This document shows, in pieces, positions 13,601 to 23,890 of a stretch of DNA of 64,000 bases. A program made the translations under genes and the position numbers. The notes beneath the pieces were generated by a model. That model made no database searches, was not told the DNA's origin, and saw only the letters and a list, made by a program, of their open reading frames with translations. Position 1 is the first letter of the stretch; each line of letters begins with the position of its first letter. Origin of the DNA: Linepithema humile (taxonomy: Eukaryota; Arthropoda; Insecta; Hymenoptera; Formicidae); the NCBI RefSeq assembly GCF_040581485.1, contig NC_090130.1, forward strand, positions 2,666,001 through 2,730,000. The letters run 5' to 3'.

Positions 13601-14219
13601 ATGCGCGCGCGGAAACATACCAGCGCATCGACATCACCACTTAAGTATCACCAGCGGCAGTTTTTTTCCATCTTTTTGCCCGCAACAGCGGTTTTGCTAT
13701 CGACACGGGAAAGACCAAGTCTTCTCGCGGAATAAACTTTTACTTTGTTCTTTGGATCGTTTTGTTTGCAAAAAATGGGCAATTTATAACGGTGTAACTT
13801 GGAAAATAAACGTAGGAATGAATAAAAATGAGCGCGTTACTACACCCTCATTATCAAAATGTACAAAATTTACAATAGCGAAAAATATCCGAAATGTGGT
13901 CATCAATCTTGCATGCGTATACCACGCGCTCATACACGAATCCGCCGCGTATGACACAATGTATGCGGAATATGCGCGCGGTCGATGAGGATCCATCAAG
14001 TCCGCGAGGAAAGGAATATTGCCGGCACGCGTTTATGCGCGGCCAAGTCAGGTAGCTCGCTGTCTGGAAAAAGAACCGCTCTTTTCTCCAAGTACATCGT
14101 AAAACAGTGCCGCTCGTAAAATCGACCGCTGTATCCGCGGCTGCTTGGCTGCGGTCGCTCGCGCGGAAGGGCCGGTCGAGCATCGGGAATAAGGGACGAA
14201 TTCGTTTGCCGATGCGTGT

Positions 14220-14241
14220 GGGGGGGGGGGGGGGGGGGGGG
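14220..14241 (+). repeat. Uninterrupted run of 22 G
   Basis: The longest G homopolymer in the window, flanked by GTGTG and TCGCG. Homopolymers of this length are usually unstable and often mis-sized in assemblies. Confidence 0.95.
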
Positions 14242-15596
14242 TCGCGTCCTGGAACGACCGCGGACTGAATTCGTAAGATTACCGGCGGGCCATCAGGCGA
14301 ATTGAAGCGGCTCTAATTCGAAGTGCCCCGACATTACTGCCGTAAACTGATTTACTAAAGTGCACAATAACGACGTGAAACGATTCTCGCGATAAATATG
14401 CAATCGCGCCGCGATAAAAATAACGTCCACTTGATCGCGCCCGGCGAACGATAGCCGCCGACAATTACCGGCGTTCGTCAGCGCCGGCTGCTGACTGGAT
14501 CCCGTCACGTACGGGATGTACAATTTTAAGCCGACCTGAGTTTTCGTGTCATTAAGCACGTCGGTGTAATTAAAATATAATGTAATTACGCAATTAAAAT
14601 GTGAGCGCGCACGCCGAGTCGACCGGAAGCGGACGACCGTCGCGCGGGGGGTTAAAAGCCAGAGGTGAGCACTCCGCGGCGGCGAAACCGCCGGTGATGG
14701 TGATGGTGGCTGTTGCGCGGGCGTTGAGATGAGACTCCACGACACCGTTCCGGCTTACACATTTGACAGCTGGGGAAATTATATTTCTCAACTGCCATTT
14801 AAGTTTGCGTGTTGCTCCCTGCTCATCAGTCTGAATAGGAAACCCTACCGCGCGCGATGCCTTTTGCTCACGCCGAGTTTGATCCTCTCACTCTCTTCCC
14901 GCGCGGTCGTCTCGTGCTCGAATCTCAAGAGAAGCGGAAGGAAGGGGGAGGGAATCACTCGCCCGTTCTTCCCTTATCCTACAGTGATCCCAAGCAATTC
15001 CAGTCCGGCTTAATCCCTTGATGGTAACACGATCTCGATCCCGTGTACGAAATGCTTACTGACACTCGACTACAGCGCCGCTGACAATGGCACGACGTGC
15101 TATGATATTCCTTGCGCGGGGATGATACGCCATCGGCTCTTCCTGCTAACGTTCGAGAATCTTAATGGAGTCTTCTTCACCATTCCTACACTTGTCATTC
15201 TTCTTTTTAACAAAAAAACACACACAAAAGTAAAATACTTGAATCTTGTAAAAATTATATATTTTCCACCGATTGCGCATTTTGTAAAATGCGATTAAAT
15301 AATGGGAAAATATAACTCACGCGCAAGCTGTTGTTCACAACATCTACAATGTAACAATGTAATCAAAAGCTAATAATTTATACAAACATGTTTGATACGA
15401 AACGCACTGCATAATACAATAGTAACATAATAACCGCGCCTATATCGATTATGATTACAACAGTTAACTAGAAGAGAATACGCGAGTTAATGACACGCCT
15501 ACTTGCCATTTGATTGCGTTATATTGAGAGTTTAATCGGGCAACTCGGCATGATAAACCGAGACGCGGACGTCGAGACGTCGCGACGATCCGATTC

Positions 15597-15604
15597 TGAC
15601 GTCA
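15597..15604. promoter_or_regulatory. TGACGTCA palindrome (CRE-like)
   Basis: A perfect cAMP-response-element palindrome. A second perfect copy is at 44225-44232. Neither is next to a supported promoter, so binding function is unknown. Confidence 0.25.
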
Positions 15605-15850
15605 GCTTGAAATGTCAGTAGCACAGTCGTAATCTTAGGTCTTAGGGGGAATATAGCGAATTGGCATTTGAAGTGTCGTCGAGTTTAAACGCAACCAATA
15701 CCGGGTCACCGCGGCAAAAATATGCCGTTGCTATTCCGCATTGCATGACCGGGTCGGAGAGTAAAACATTGAAAGACCGATGCAATGAAGGAGTTTAACG
15801 AACTTACTGAAGCACGTCGTAAAGCTTTGCTCTCCCACGATTGTCCCTAG

Positions 15851-15968
15851 CTTCGTCCCCGCGAATCGAAATGCGAAGCGGCGGCCAAGAAGAAGAAGAA
15901 CAAGACGAAGAAGAAGAAGAAGAAGAAGAAGAAGAAGAAGAAGCAAAGGGCAGAACAGCGATGAAGAG
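15851..15968 (+). CDS. Possible exon containing a (GAA/AAG)n repeat; poly-Glu or poly-Lys depending on frame
   Basis: A pyrimidine-rich acceptor (CTCTCCCACGATTGTCCCTAG) precedes this segment and a donor-like GAGAG... GAAGAG|GTAAAG follows it. In one frame the reading is SSPRIEMRSGGQEEEEQDE followed by poly-Glu and AKGRTAMKR. In another it is LRPRESKCEAAAKKKK followed by poly-Lys and a stop at CGA TGA, which would suit a basic C-terminal tail. The core is an imperfect AAG microsatellite, so the open frames may be a by-product of the repeat. Confidence 0.18.
15889..15945 (+). repeat. (AAG)n trinucleotide microsatellite
   Basis: An imperfect AAG array with interruptions AAC and ACG near its 5' end, followed by about eleven pure AAG units. 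It lies inside the possible exon at 15851-15968. Length polymorphism would change the number of Glu or Lys residues if that exon is translated. Confidence 0.9.
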
Positions 15969-16290
15969 GTAAAGAAAGGTACAAGCTACTTTCTACTGAT
16001 CGTAATTGGATTGAGAAACACCGGATTGCGAGCGGAATTCGACATTCGTTTATTTCCGTTTTACGATGGTGCTCTATAGTTTAGTTTCATGAAAGTATAG
16101 AAATTAAGAGTTTCATCAGAGTAATGATTCCTCAAATAGAGTTCGACAGACATCAAATTAAAAAATTCATAATAACGTTGCAAAATTTAAAATACGTAAT
16201 ATGTAATCGCGTAAAAATAAAATCAAAATAAAAATTTAAACTTTGAGGTCAACGCGAAATATTTTTGCTAAACTTTCTTTATTTCTATTG

Positions 16291-16331
16291 GCGACAAACG
16301 TTTCGACCACTGATATGGTCCTTTTCAATAT
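16291..16331 (-). mobile_element. Small hairpin with CGAAACG motif, possible retroelement end fragment
   Basis: On the minus strand the order is TTGAAAAG, then GACC and its complement GGTC around an 8-nt loop, then CGAAACG. Such purine-rich/hairpin/CGAAACG signatures recur in Penelope-like and related retroelement ends, where they derive from hammerhead-ribozyme-like sequences. Here the first core box (expected CTGANGA) is degenerate, so no active ribozyme is claimed. No reverse-transcriptase ORF is nearby. Confidence 0.3.
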
Positions 16332-17477
16332 TTATAATGCTCTTTTCAATTATACTGAAATCTCTCCATGCTACGTCGAATCTTCGAATTAAACTGCATT
16401 TATCGCAATTTATTTAGTAACACTAATTGAAGCCGCTTCTAATTAATAAGTACCGTAATTTTCATTCGTGTATCTATATTAGCCGGATGAACGTAGAATT
16501 GTCTTAATTTATTTACTGCTTTCCATTTCTCAGTTAACAGGATCATTATTCTTTAAGTCATTTTAAAAATAGAAATACTCACTTTATTATTATAAAACGG
16601 GTGTTATTCATAAAACTTAATTTTGGGGTAATTAATTTGTATAGCATGATTATATTATTAATCAACGCGCTAAGTAGAGGAGCATACGTAATCAGATCTT
16701 CATCCTCTTAATACTCTTATTAAAGAGCATTAATAAACGATTACGGGGACGGCTTTAGGTATTGATCGAGCCGTCGTTCGAAAAAAATAATTTCAAAAAG
16801 GTAAACATGCGCGTCAAGCTGATTTGCGCGGATGATAGTTAATTTCACGGCAATTGCACGCATATTACTGCGAACGCGAGAACGAGAAATTTTGGCTGCC
16901 ACTGTACTTGGAATAGATGCGTGTTCGTCCGTGAAATGACCATTAGATCCAGCTGGGCCGATACATCTACGCGGAATTCCAGAACAGGAGGCCGCGGTAG
17001 ACGGCAAGCTAAGCCTCCGTGACACATGCGCGCGGGCTGGCGCGTGTGTATACCCGTGCATATGTATCGCTCTCAACGAACCGGCGCCGCGCCATCGGTG
17101 TAAATAACTTTTCGCCCGTCGAGGATATCGGCGCGACAAGCACGGTGTTGTGTGCGCCCGGCGTAGAATCGATAATGAATGTAGATCTAATGGGCCGTAG
17201 ATAGGGGCAAGTCGCTAAGGGCCGATGACTGATTAATCATTGAATAATAGAAACAATTAGTGTGTGTGTTTTAATTATGCAAGGGATATGTCAGTTGCGT
17301 ATAGTGAAAGTATATTCCGATAATAGGATCACAGTGCTCGCAGATCATTTCACACGTTTACTTGCGAAAGTTAATTAACGAGTTAGGAAAACTATAGAAA
17401 CCGAAAATAGTGGTATTTTTCAGCCGCGTTTCCGTGTTTTTCAGTGTTTGATAAAAGTAAAGACAGTAACTAAAGAC

Positions 17478-17479
<2 letters not shown>

Positions 17480-17514
<35 letters not shown>
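17480..17514 (+). repeat. Poly-T run of about 35
   Basis: An uninterrupted T run following AAAGACAG. On the minus strand it would be a poly-A tail-like tract, but no retroposed sequence is recognised beside it. Confidence 0.95.
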
Positions 17515-17518
<4 letters not shown>

Positions 17519-17763
17519 ATAGTTACTCGTTTCTCAAACAGTTTTCATGTATTTTAATATACATGCAATCATGTTTTATCATTTAATCGTATTACGCATC
17601 TATGGAGCAAATATCAAGAAATGATATTTGAGTATTGACTGTGCATATTGAATTTGGATCTATTTTTCAATTAAAAAAATATTTCATCATTAAGGACTTA
17701 TTTGTTTAGTAACAATATTTGTATTTTATGTTGATTAACAAATTATCTGGATTTGTTATATAT

Positions 17764-17793
17764 GTGTGTGCGTGCGTGCGTGCGTGCGTGCGT
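17764..17793 (+). repeat. (GTGC)n microsatellite
   Basis: Five to six GTGC units entered through GTGTGT and left through GTATGCGTAT. Confidence 0.9.
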
Positions 17794-17914
17794 ATGCGTA
17801 TCTGTATGAACTCAGACTATTAAATTATTCCTCTTCAAAATTCTATCAATATTCGTTTATGGAAAAGTGGCAGATATAATTGGGTTAACCAACGATAGTT
17901 TATTTCTCGTCTCA

Positions 17915-17916
<2 letters not shown>

Positions 17917-17974
<58 letters not shown>

Positions 17975-17976
17975 CT
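17917..17976 (+). repeat. (CT)n microsatellite
   Basis: About 25 CT units ending in TTTCTTTCT. Chance ORFs with Arg-Glu repeats on the minus strand come from this tract. Confidence 0.95.
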
Positions 17977-18849
17977 ATAGCTCGGACATATCCGCAATGT
18001 AATTTCAGATAACCGACACGCGTGCGAGTGCGATCTGAACCGCGGCTGTTCCAGAAATACATAATTTACTGGCCGACGATGCATTCTGCGCGACCAGATT
18101 CGTTACGGACGCATCCGTCATCGTTCGTTTAACCGATCGGCCGATGCCCCGGCACGCGACGCACGGTGATTAATCATGCAAATTCGCCGAGGCGCACAAT
18201 TGGTGCGCCGGACGGCGACACCGATAAAACGCGTGGCGACTGTAAAAAATTCATAAAATGCCGTACCAAGTAGCGCGGCGCCGACGGTTTCGTCGATCGA
18301 TCGAAAGCGTCGCACGCGGGTTGCCTCCGTCGAGAAAAAGAGAGAGAGAGGGTCGCGGGGCACCGGCGTCCTGACGCTCACGCGACGAAAATCACCGACC
18401 TCCCCCCTGTGTGCGTTTCTGTCACGGCGTATCTCCACCATTTCCACGCGCCGTTTCAATTTCGTCGGTTTCGTGTGCCCGGGCTTGCTTAAATTTCAGA
18501 GCACTATCCTGCGTCCGCGTGTGCATCTGCTGCATGCGTCTCGCACCTCTTTCGCGTTGCGAAATCAGCGCGACATCCGTTATACACCGCACGTGGAAAG
18601 TATGTCATTCGTCTTTCCAGACACGTGAGATACGAGACACGAAACAGCCGCGTAGAAACGAGTACACGACCAAAGCGATGATGATTAATGAATAATTGTT
18701 TTATTTTGTTGCACGGTATATTTTTTTGCGCGTCGGTCAATTAATTAATCACATCGAGAAATTATGAAAATTAAATACGATACACAAAACGTGAGATACA
18801 TTTGGACATATATTTCTGCACCAATAATGCACCGATGTATTTTAAGCAG

Positions 18850-18930
18850 GTACATATTTCCTCTAAGCGTCTTATAAAGCACGCAACAGAAGAGGAGCTC
18901 GAAAGTTCTACGACGCCGGATTCGCCGGCG
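18850..18930 (+). CDS. Possible 81-nt cassette exon
   Basis: TTTTAAGCAG precedes and GCG|GTAAGA follows exactly 27 open codons, giving phase 0 at both ends. The reading is VHISSKRLIKHATEEELESS then TTPDSPA, a basic helix-like start, an acidic patch and a Ser/Thr-Pro tail typical of disordered linker exons. The pyrimidine tract before the acceptor is modest (TTTCTGCACC 25-30 nt upstream). A second acceptor (ACGCAACAG) inside the segment would leave only the acidic part. The minus strand is also open, so the evidence is the splice pair and phase symmetry, not openness alone. Confidence 0.28.
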
Positions 18931-19087
18931 GTAAGAAGCCGGGGAAGCGCGAGGCTTTTCACAATGAAAGATTTCTCGTGCGTCTTCTCGCTGGTTGGTG
19001 TAATAGCTTTTTAGTTACCTCGCACACAGCGCATTCGAGCTCTGACGGTACGGAGTAGCAATTACTTCGCGAACTTGTACCGGTGGG

Positions 19088-19327
19088 ATGGGCGAACAAG
19101 TGGGCATTCAACCGCGGGTGTACAGCCAAAACAATTCCCGCGTTCTCGAAAACGCTTTTCGCAATGTGCTACGGGAAGAGTTATGGGAAAATTTTCCGCA
19201 TCCCGACTCGGTCGCGCGCTTACTTTCGCCAACTTCCGGCGCGGAGCTTTTGATTCGTCCGCGCTTTCTGCAGCGAGAGGTTTCGGATAAAATGAGAAAC
19301 TTTTCTCGCAACCGCGTAATTGTGTAA
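19088..19327 (+). CDS. Unrecognised 79-codon ORF, possible exon
   Basis: ATG at 19088 (GGGATGG context) opens 79 codons ending at a TAA that overlaps a donor-like GT|GTAAGT, so it may be an exon cut at 19323 rather than a complete protein. The product looks helical and charged (RVLENAFRNVLREELWENF at 18-36) with no membrane span. It lies 157 bp after the possible exon 18850-18930 on the same strand. Three other frames are also largely open between 19100 and 19300, so this may be chance. No family is recognised. Confidence 0.2.
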   Translation: MGEQVGIQPRVYSQNNSRVLENAFRNVLREELWENFPHPDSVARLLSPTSGAELLIRPRFLQREVSDKMRNFSRNRVIV

Positions 19328-20472
19328 GTAGCAAATACATATAAATTAGTACAATCAATTGGTAAAAGTGTGAGTTAAGATCGTAATTTTGTTGGTGGAC
19401 AGTCCGTCCCGTCTGGAAAAATATTTCGAGCGCCGCTCTAACAATTTTCGCGTTTATCACGCGGAGCCCCGCGGTTAGCTCGCAGCGCATGAGATATCCC
19501 GTGCGACCTCAACGAAATGCTTGTATTACCTTCCAGCACGTGAAACCGTGAACAAGATATTACCGGCGGGGAAGTAGCATGCCAGACACGTTACATTTCC
19601 GGCACATTATCGCCGACAAGGAGTTCAGAGTTTAATGCGTTTTCCGACTTCCACTGTCTGCTAACGCGGTTTCTGCCGCAACTCTCGTGTTTTACCCGAG
19701 ATCTCTAATTATGAATCGTATTTTTCAACATCGAGACGTTCCAGGACGTATCTGCCCGCGAGAGTGGCTGTCGTGACGTACGACGAATTGTACAAAATGC
19801 GGTTTGCGACCGGGCAAGTTAATTTTGCCCAACGATTCCGCACGCGCGCGCATGTGTGCGGTTTATGTTTTAGCAGAACGACGATGCAACGTAAACAAGT
19901 TTTCTAGCGTTAAAATTGCCCCGCGGGCACTGACCGACTTCGAGTACCTCGAATGTGGCAGGAGCATCACAGTGGGATCGTCGACTTAACGACCAGCAGT
20001 TAAAAACCTTATTGCGAGTGTCCCGCGAGAAACCGGTGCCCTAGAAGATATTAAGTTCGATATGGAAATATGTCCGAAATGATGAAATTTTTATCACTTT
20101 TTTTAATACAACGGTGACGCGTCGAAATATAGATGAGAATACATTATACATACATTGCGAGAAAGCTGAATGTTGGATCGTTATTAATATATAGAGAATA
20201 ACTTGAATTGCGCTCGATCGGGAACATCAGAATTTCGCGTACCATGCATTTATCGTTAAAACATGCTGCGGCCAGAGTGTCGTTCCTCTTTACACATTCA
20301 TTGCAATTTGATAGAATTGAGTATCGAAATGTTTAGTTTAATTGTTTGAAAGCTTTTGTACTTTAATGTTTAACGCGCGAGTTCGTGGTTGAACGGAGAT
20401 ACGATTCGCATATTAAAATATGAAATTTACCACGGAAAGTTATAAATGAAATGTTTCGAAGCTATTAGGTGC

Positions 20473-21718
20473 GTAAATTAATTCGGTGTCTTTTTTGCAA
20501 AATTAAAAGTTTCAAAAAGACTTCACGAATCACTTTCAACTGCTCAGCTCTTTTTGAGCTTATGTGGTGTCTCGGTCAAGTAGCAATTGCAATTTCTCAT
20601 TTTTAAATTTTTTTGGTTGACCAGAACTCGCTAAAATATTTGCCAAATTGAGTCTAACATTAAAATATGTAACATATCTGAACATTTTATACAATAATTT
20701 ATGCGCTCGCATAGTGCAAATCTCCACAGTACAAAAATTCATCAACGTATATCTGAAATGAAGAATAAATAATTATAAAGCATTTGTATATTATAACCAG
20801 CTAGAAGGGTCTACATTAGTATACGTAATGTATCTGACAACTCTTAAGTAAAAGTTATGTTTCTTTAGTTTATGCGTGAGGCTCGTTAAAGTACAAGTCC
20901 TCACCTCCAAAAATTATATATATATAACTTACTAAAATAAATGGCAAATAGGTGGGAAATAGGTGGGAAATAGGTGGGAAATAGGGTGTTGATATTCCAT
21001 CTGTCTCTTCATCTGTACGTGTATTATAACCAGTTGATCGGATTTTTGAATACGAGAAATTGAATACGTTGTATTCCATCTAGTGTGTGAAAGTTGACAC
21101 ATAATCCAAAATATAGATATATACATATACTGCCAAAACTATCGCGGTCGAGCAGCTCTATATTCGGCAGTCTGTATGACATTCAACGTTTGTGTATATC
21201 AACTTTCATACGCTAGATGGAGTTTGACATAAGAATTATCTCGTATTTAAAAATCTGAGCAACTGGTTATAATACACGGAAACATACAAAATATCAATTA
21301 TGAAATATTGTGTAAAAAATTTTTGTATTGCGAGGACTTGTCTTATAACGAGCCTCATGCATAAACGAATGAAACATAACTTTTACTTAAGAGTTGTCAG
21401 ATATATATTACGTATACTAATGAAGACTCTTCTAGCTGATTATAATATACAAATGCTTTATAATTATTTATTCTTCATTTCAGATATACGTTGATGAATT
21501 TTTATATTGTAGGGATTTGCACTATGCGAGCGCATAAATTATTGTATAAAAGGTTCAAATATGTTACATATTTTAATGTTAGACTCAATTTGGCAAATAT
21601 TTTAGCGAGTTCTGGCCGAGACACCACATAAACTCAAAAAGAGCTGAGCAGTTGAAAGTGATTCGTGAAGTCTTTTCGAGATTTTTAATTTTGCAAAAAA
21701 GACACCGAATTAATTTAC
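20473..21718. mobile_element. Palindromic (foldback-type) element, copy 1, with long terminal inverted repeats
   Basis: The ends are exact inverted repeats starting GTAAATTAATTCGGTGTC, and the arms continue inward for roughly 600 bp. The outer 430 bp or so (20473-20905 against 21330-21718) match closely, for example GCTCAGCTCTTTTTGAG and TTTATGCGCTCGCATAGTGC. The inner arms match more weakly and close on a 91-bp centre (21102-21192) that has its own ACTGCC/GGCAGT inverted repeat. The left arm carries an extra segment of about 48 bp (20576-20622) and three tandem copies of a GGTGGGAAATA unit (20950-20985). No transposase-like ORF is visible, so the element is non-autonomous. I found no clear target-site duplication. 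Transcripts would fold into a long hairpin. Confidence 0.85.
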
Positions 21719-21723
21719 ATCAG

Positions 21724-21806
21724 TGAATAGTTTAGAGTCGTCTTTTTAATTTGCTCTGTTCAAAATGAACTCAAAACATCAGACAAATTAAAAAGGCGAC
21801 TATTCA
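21724..21806. repeat. Short inverted repeat (about 83 bp) abutting copy 1
   Basis: TGAATAG...TCGTCTTTTTAATTTG on the left pairs with CAAATTAAAAAGGCGAC...TATTCA on the right, apart from a few unpaired bases, closing on a loop of about 30 bases. It could be a very small TIR element or the remains of a larger one. Confidence 0.6.
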
Positions 21807-21837
21807 TCATTTTGTGATAATTTTTGGACTGTGAGAA

Positions 21838-21924
21838 TTTGTATAACGAGCCGCACGCATAAACTAGACAAACATAACTATACTTAAGAACTATCAATTA
21901 TATTACGTATACTAATGTAGACCT
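21838..21924. mobile_element. Diverged fragment of the palindromic element's right arm
   Basis: This segment matches 21337-21425 of copy 1 in the same direction with many substitutions (shared ATAACGAGCC, CGCATAAAC, ACATAACT, ATTACGTATACTAATG). It shows that older copies of the family predate the two well-preserved ones. Confidence 0.65.
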
Positions 21925-22080
21925 TTTTTAATATTTGCACTTGTTGCTTTAACTTTAACTGTAGAATAATATTATTTTTATAATATTTTTTATAATATTT
22001 TTTATAAAACAAATATGTATTTTATAGAGAAAAAGAGGAAAATTACTTAAATTTGAAAAATTTTAATAAATGTCAAGTAT

Positions 22081-23308
22081 GTAAATTAATTCGATGCCTT
22101 TTTTGCGAAATTAAAAATTTTGAAAAGACATGGCTTCACTTTCAACTGCTCAGCTCTTTTTGAGTTTATGTGGTGTCTCGGTCAAGTAGCAATTGCAATT
22201 TCTCATTTTTAAATTTTTTTGGTTGACCACACTCAAAAAAATATTTCGCTGATGTAGTTAGATTTCTAGATATCGCAACAAGAATGTATCGCTATTTTTC
22301 GTATCTGTGAAAACATTGTTTGTCACATATAGAATTTATAGCAGTAATGTTCTAGCAATAGCTTCTGAAAAATTTAGGTACCATTGCTAAATATTATTTA
22401 TTGCATGATCTAACACGTGATTGATCTTATATAGATAGGCGCTTTAAAGAAACTTTCTTTTTAAAGTTCACAAACAATACAGATATATATTCTGTTTCTG
22501 TCATCTAAACTGATTAAGTAATTACATATGCAATATCACAACAGTTGCTAATCATTTATCTGTTTTAGTTAATTTTTTACACCTAGAAAATTTTAGCTAT
22601 TATTACAAAATCATTTTTTTGAGTGCAGAACTCGCTAAAATATTTGCCAAATTGAGTCTAACATTAAAATATGTAACATATCTGAACATTTTATACAATA
22701 ATTTATGCGCTCGCATAGTGCAAATCCTCACAGTACAAAAATTCATCAACGTATATCTGAAATGAAGAATAAATAATTATAAAGCATTTGTATATTATAA
22801 CCAGCTAGAAGGGTCTACATTAGTATACGTAATGTATCTGACAACTCTTAAGTAAAAGTTATGTTTCTTTAGTTTATGCGTGAGGCTCGTTAAAGTACAA
22901 GTCCTCACCTCCAAAAATTATATATATATATAACTTACTAAAATAAATGGCAAATAGGTGGGAAATAGGTGGGAAATAGGTGGGAAATAGGGTGTTGATA
23001 TTCCATCTGTCTCTTCATCTGTACGTGTATTATAACCAGTTGATCGGATTTTTGAATACGAGAAATTGAATACGTTGTATTCCATCTAGTGTGTGAAAGT
23101 TGACACATAATCCAAAATATAGATATATACATATACTGCCAAAACTATCGCGGTCGAGCAGCTTCTATATTCGGCAGTCTGTATGACATTCAACGTTTGT
23201 GTATATCAACTTTCATACGCTAGATGGAGTTTGACATGAGAATTATCTTGTGTTTAAAAATCTGAGCAACTGGTTATAATACACGGAAACACACGAAATA
23301 TCAATTAT
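22081..23308. mobile_element. Palindromic element, copy 2, right arm truncated and interrupted by a nested insertion
   Basis: Copy 2 starts with the same GTAAATTAATTCG end. Between 22628 and about 23220 it is almost identical to 20624-21210 of copy 1, including the triple GGTGGGAAATA repeat and the ACTGCC/GGCAGT centre. It stops at TATCAATTAT (about 23308), where an AATTAT-rich repeat begins, so about 400 bp of the right arm are missing. A 396-bp element is inserted at 22230-22625. The near-identity suggests recent duplication or gene conversion; the first 60 bp are more diverged. Confidence 0.8.
22230..22625. mobile_element. 396-bp non-autonomous TIR element nested in copy 2
   Basis: The insertion begins CACTCAAAAAAAT and ends with the exact reverse complement ATTTTTTTGAGTG, giving 13-bp terminal inverted repeats. 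The uninterrupted site in copy 1 reads TTGACCAGAACTC; in copy 2 it reads TTGACCA, the element, then CAGAACTC, so a CA dinucleotide is duplicated. The interior is AT-rich and has no ORF. The empty and filled sites in the same window define the boundaries precisely. The superfamily is not assigned: the 2-bp duplication fits some DNA transposon groups, but it is CA rather than TA. Confidence 0.8.
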
Positions 23309-23890
23309 AATTATAATTATATCAATTATAATTATTACGCTAATATTAATTGGCGCTTAGTAAACATAATTCATAGTTTTTTAAAACCGCATTAGGATAG
23401 GAAAATATATAATTTCAAGATGTAATAACTTTAAAGTGATACTAGCAATGAGTATAGAATTAATTTACACACCTAATATTATCTCGCGAGCTACGCAAAA
23501 GTTACATTGGTACATTTGCAAAAATATTTTTGAGTCTACTTAATGTTGATGATCTAGCTTAATGTCTACTTCACTAATAAGTCATCCGTCAAATAAACTG
23601 AGAAATTGTTGTTGCACTAACTTTATTGTATAATTGGATTTCTGCAAACTTTCTTATTAATTCCCACGTAGCTCGTACGTTATATGTATTGCGTTGAGCA
23701 ATTTCGGCAAAATAATCAGAAAACTCTCATCAAGCTTGCATACAGATTGTAAATTACATGTTGAAGAGTTCTTGAAAGCTATTGGTGCCGGGATAAAATT
23801 GCCGTATGTGTGTGTATGTATGTAAATTCAGTGTGTCGTTTTTGACATGTCATTAAAGTTATATCACACGCACGCATCTGTTGCAAAATT

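Larger units (their letters stand above)
10697..15850. other. Spacer, GC-rich block at 12.9-14.7 kb
   Basis: AT-rich to 12.9 kb. The block at 12.9-14.7 kb is CpG-rich, with an initiator-like TTAGTCAGCC near 12985, a GGAC at the downstream-element position and a donor-like AAG|GTAAGA on the minus strand at about 13547. Long ORFs there run on both strands and look incidental. Confidence 0.5.

Noticed and set aside
13123..13644. 173-codon plus-strand ORF
   Set aside because: Two other plus frames and one minus frame are open over much of it. The composition is Ser/Arg/Pro-rich as expected from GC-rich non-coding DNA.
18500..18599. 100-nt segment between TTTCAG and GTATGT on the plus strand
   Set aside because: The splice-like pair is fair but all three frames are open and the length is not a multiple of three, so no reading can be preferred.
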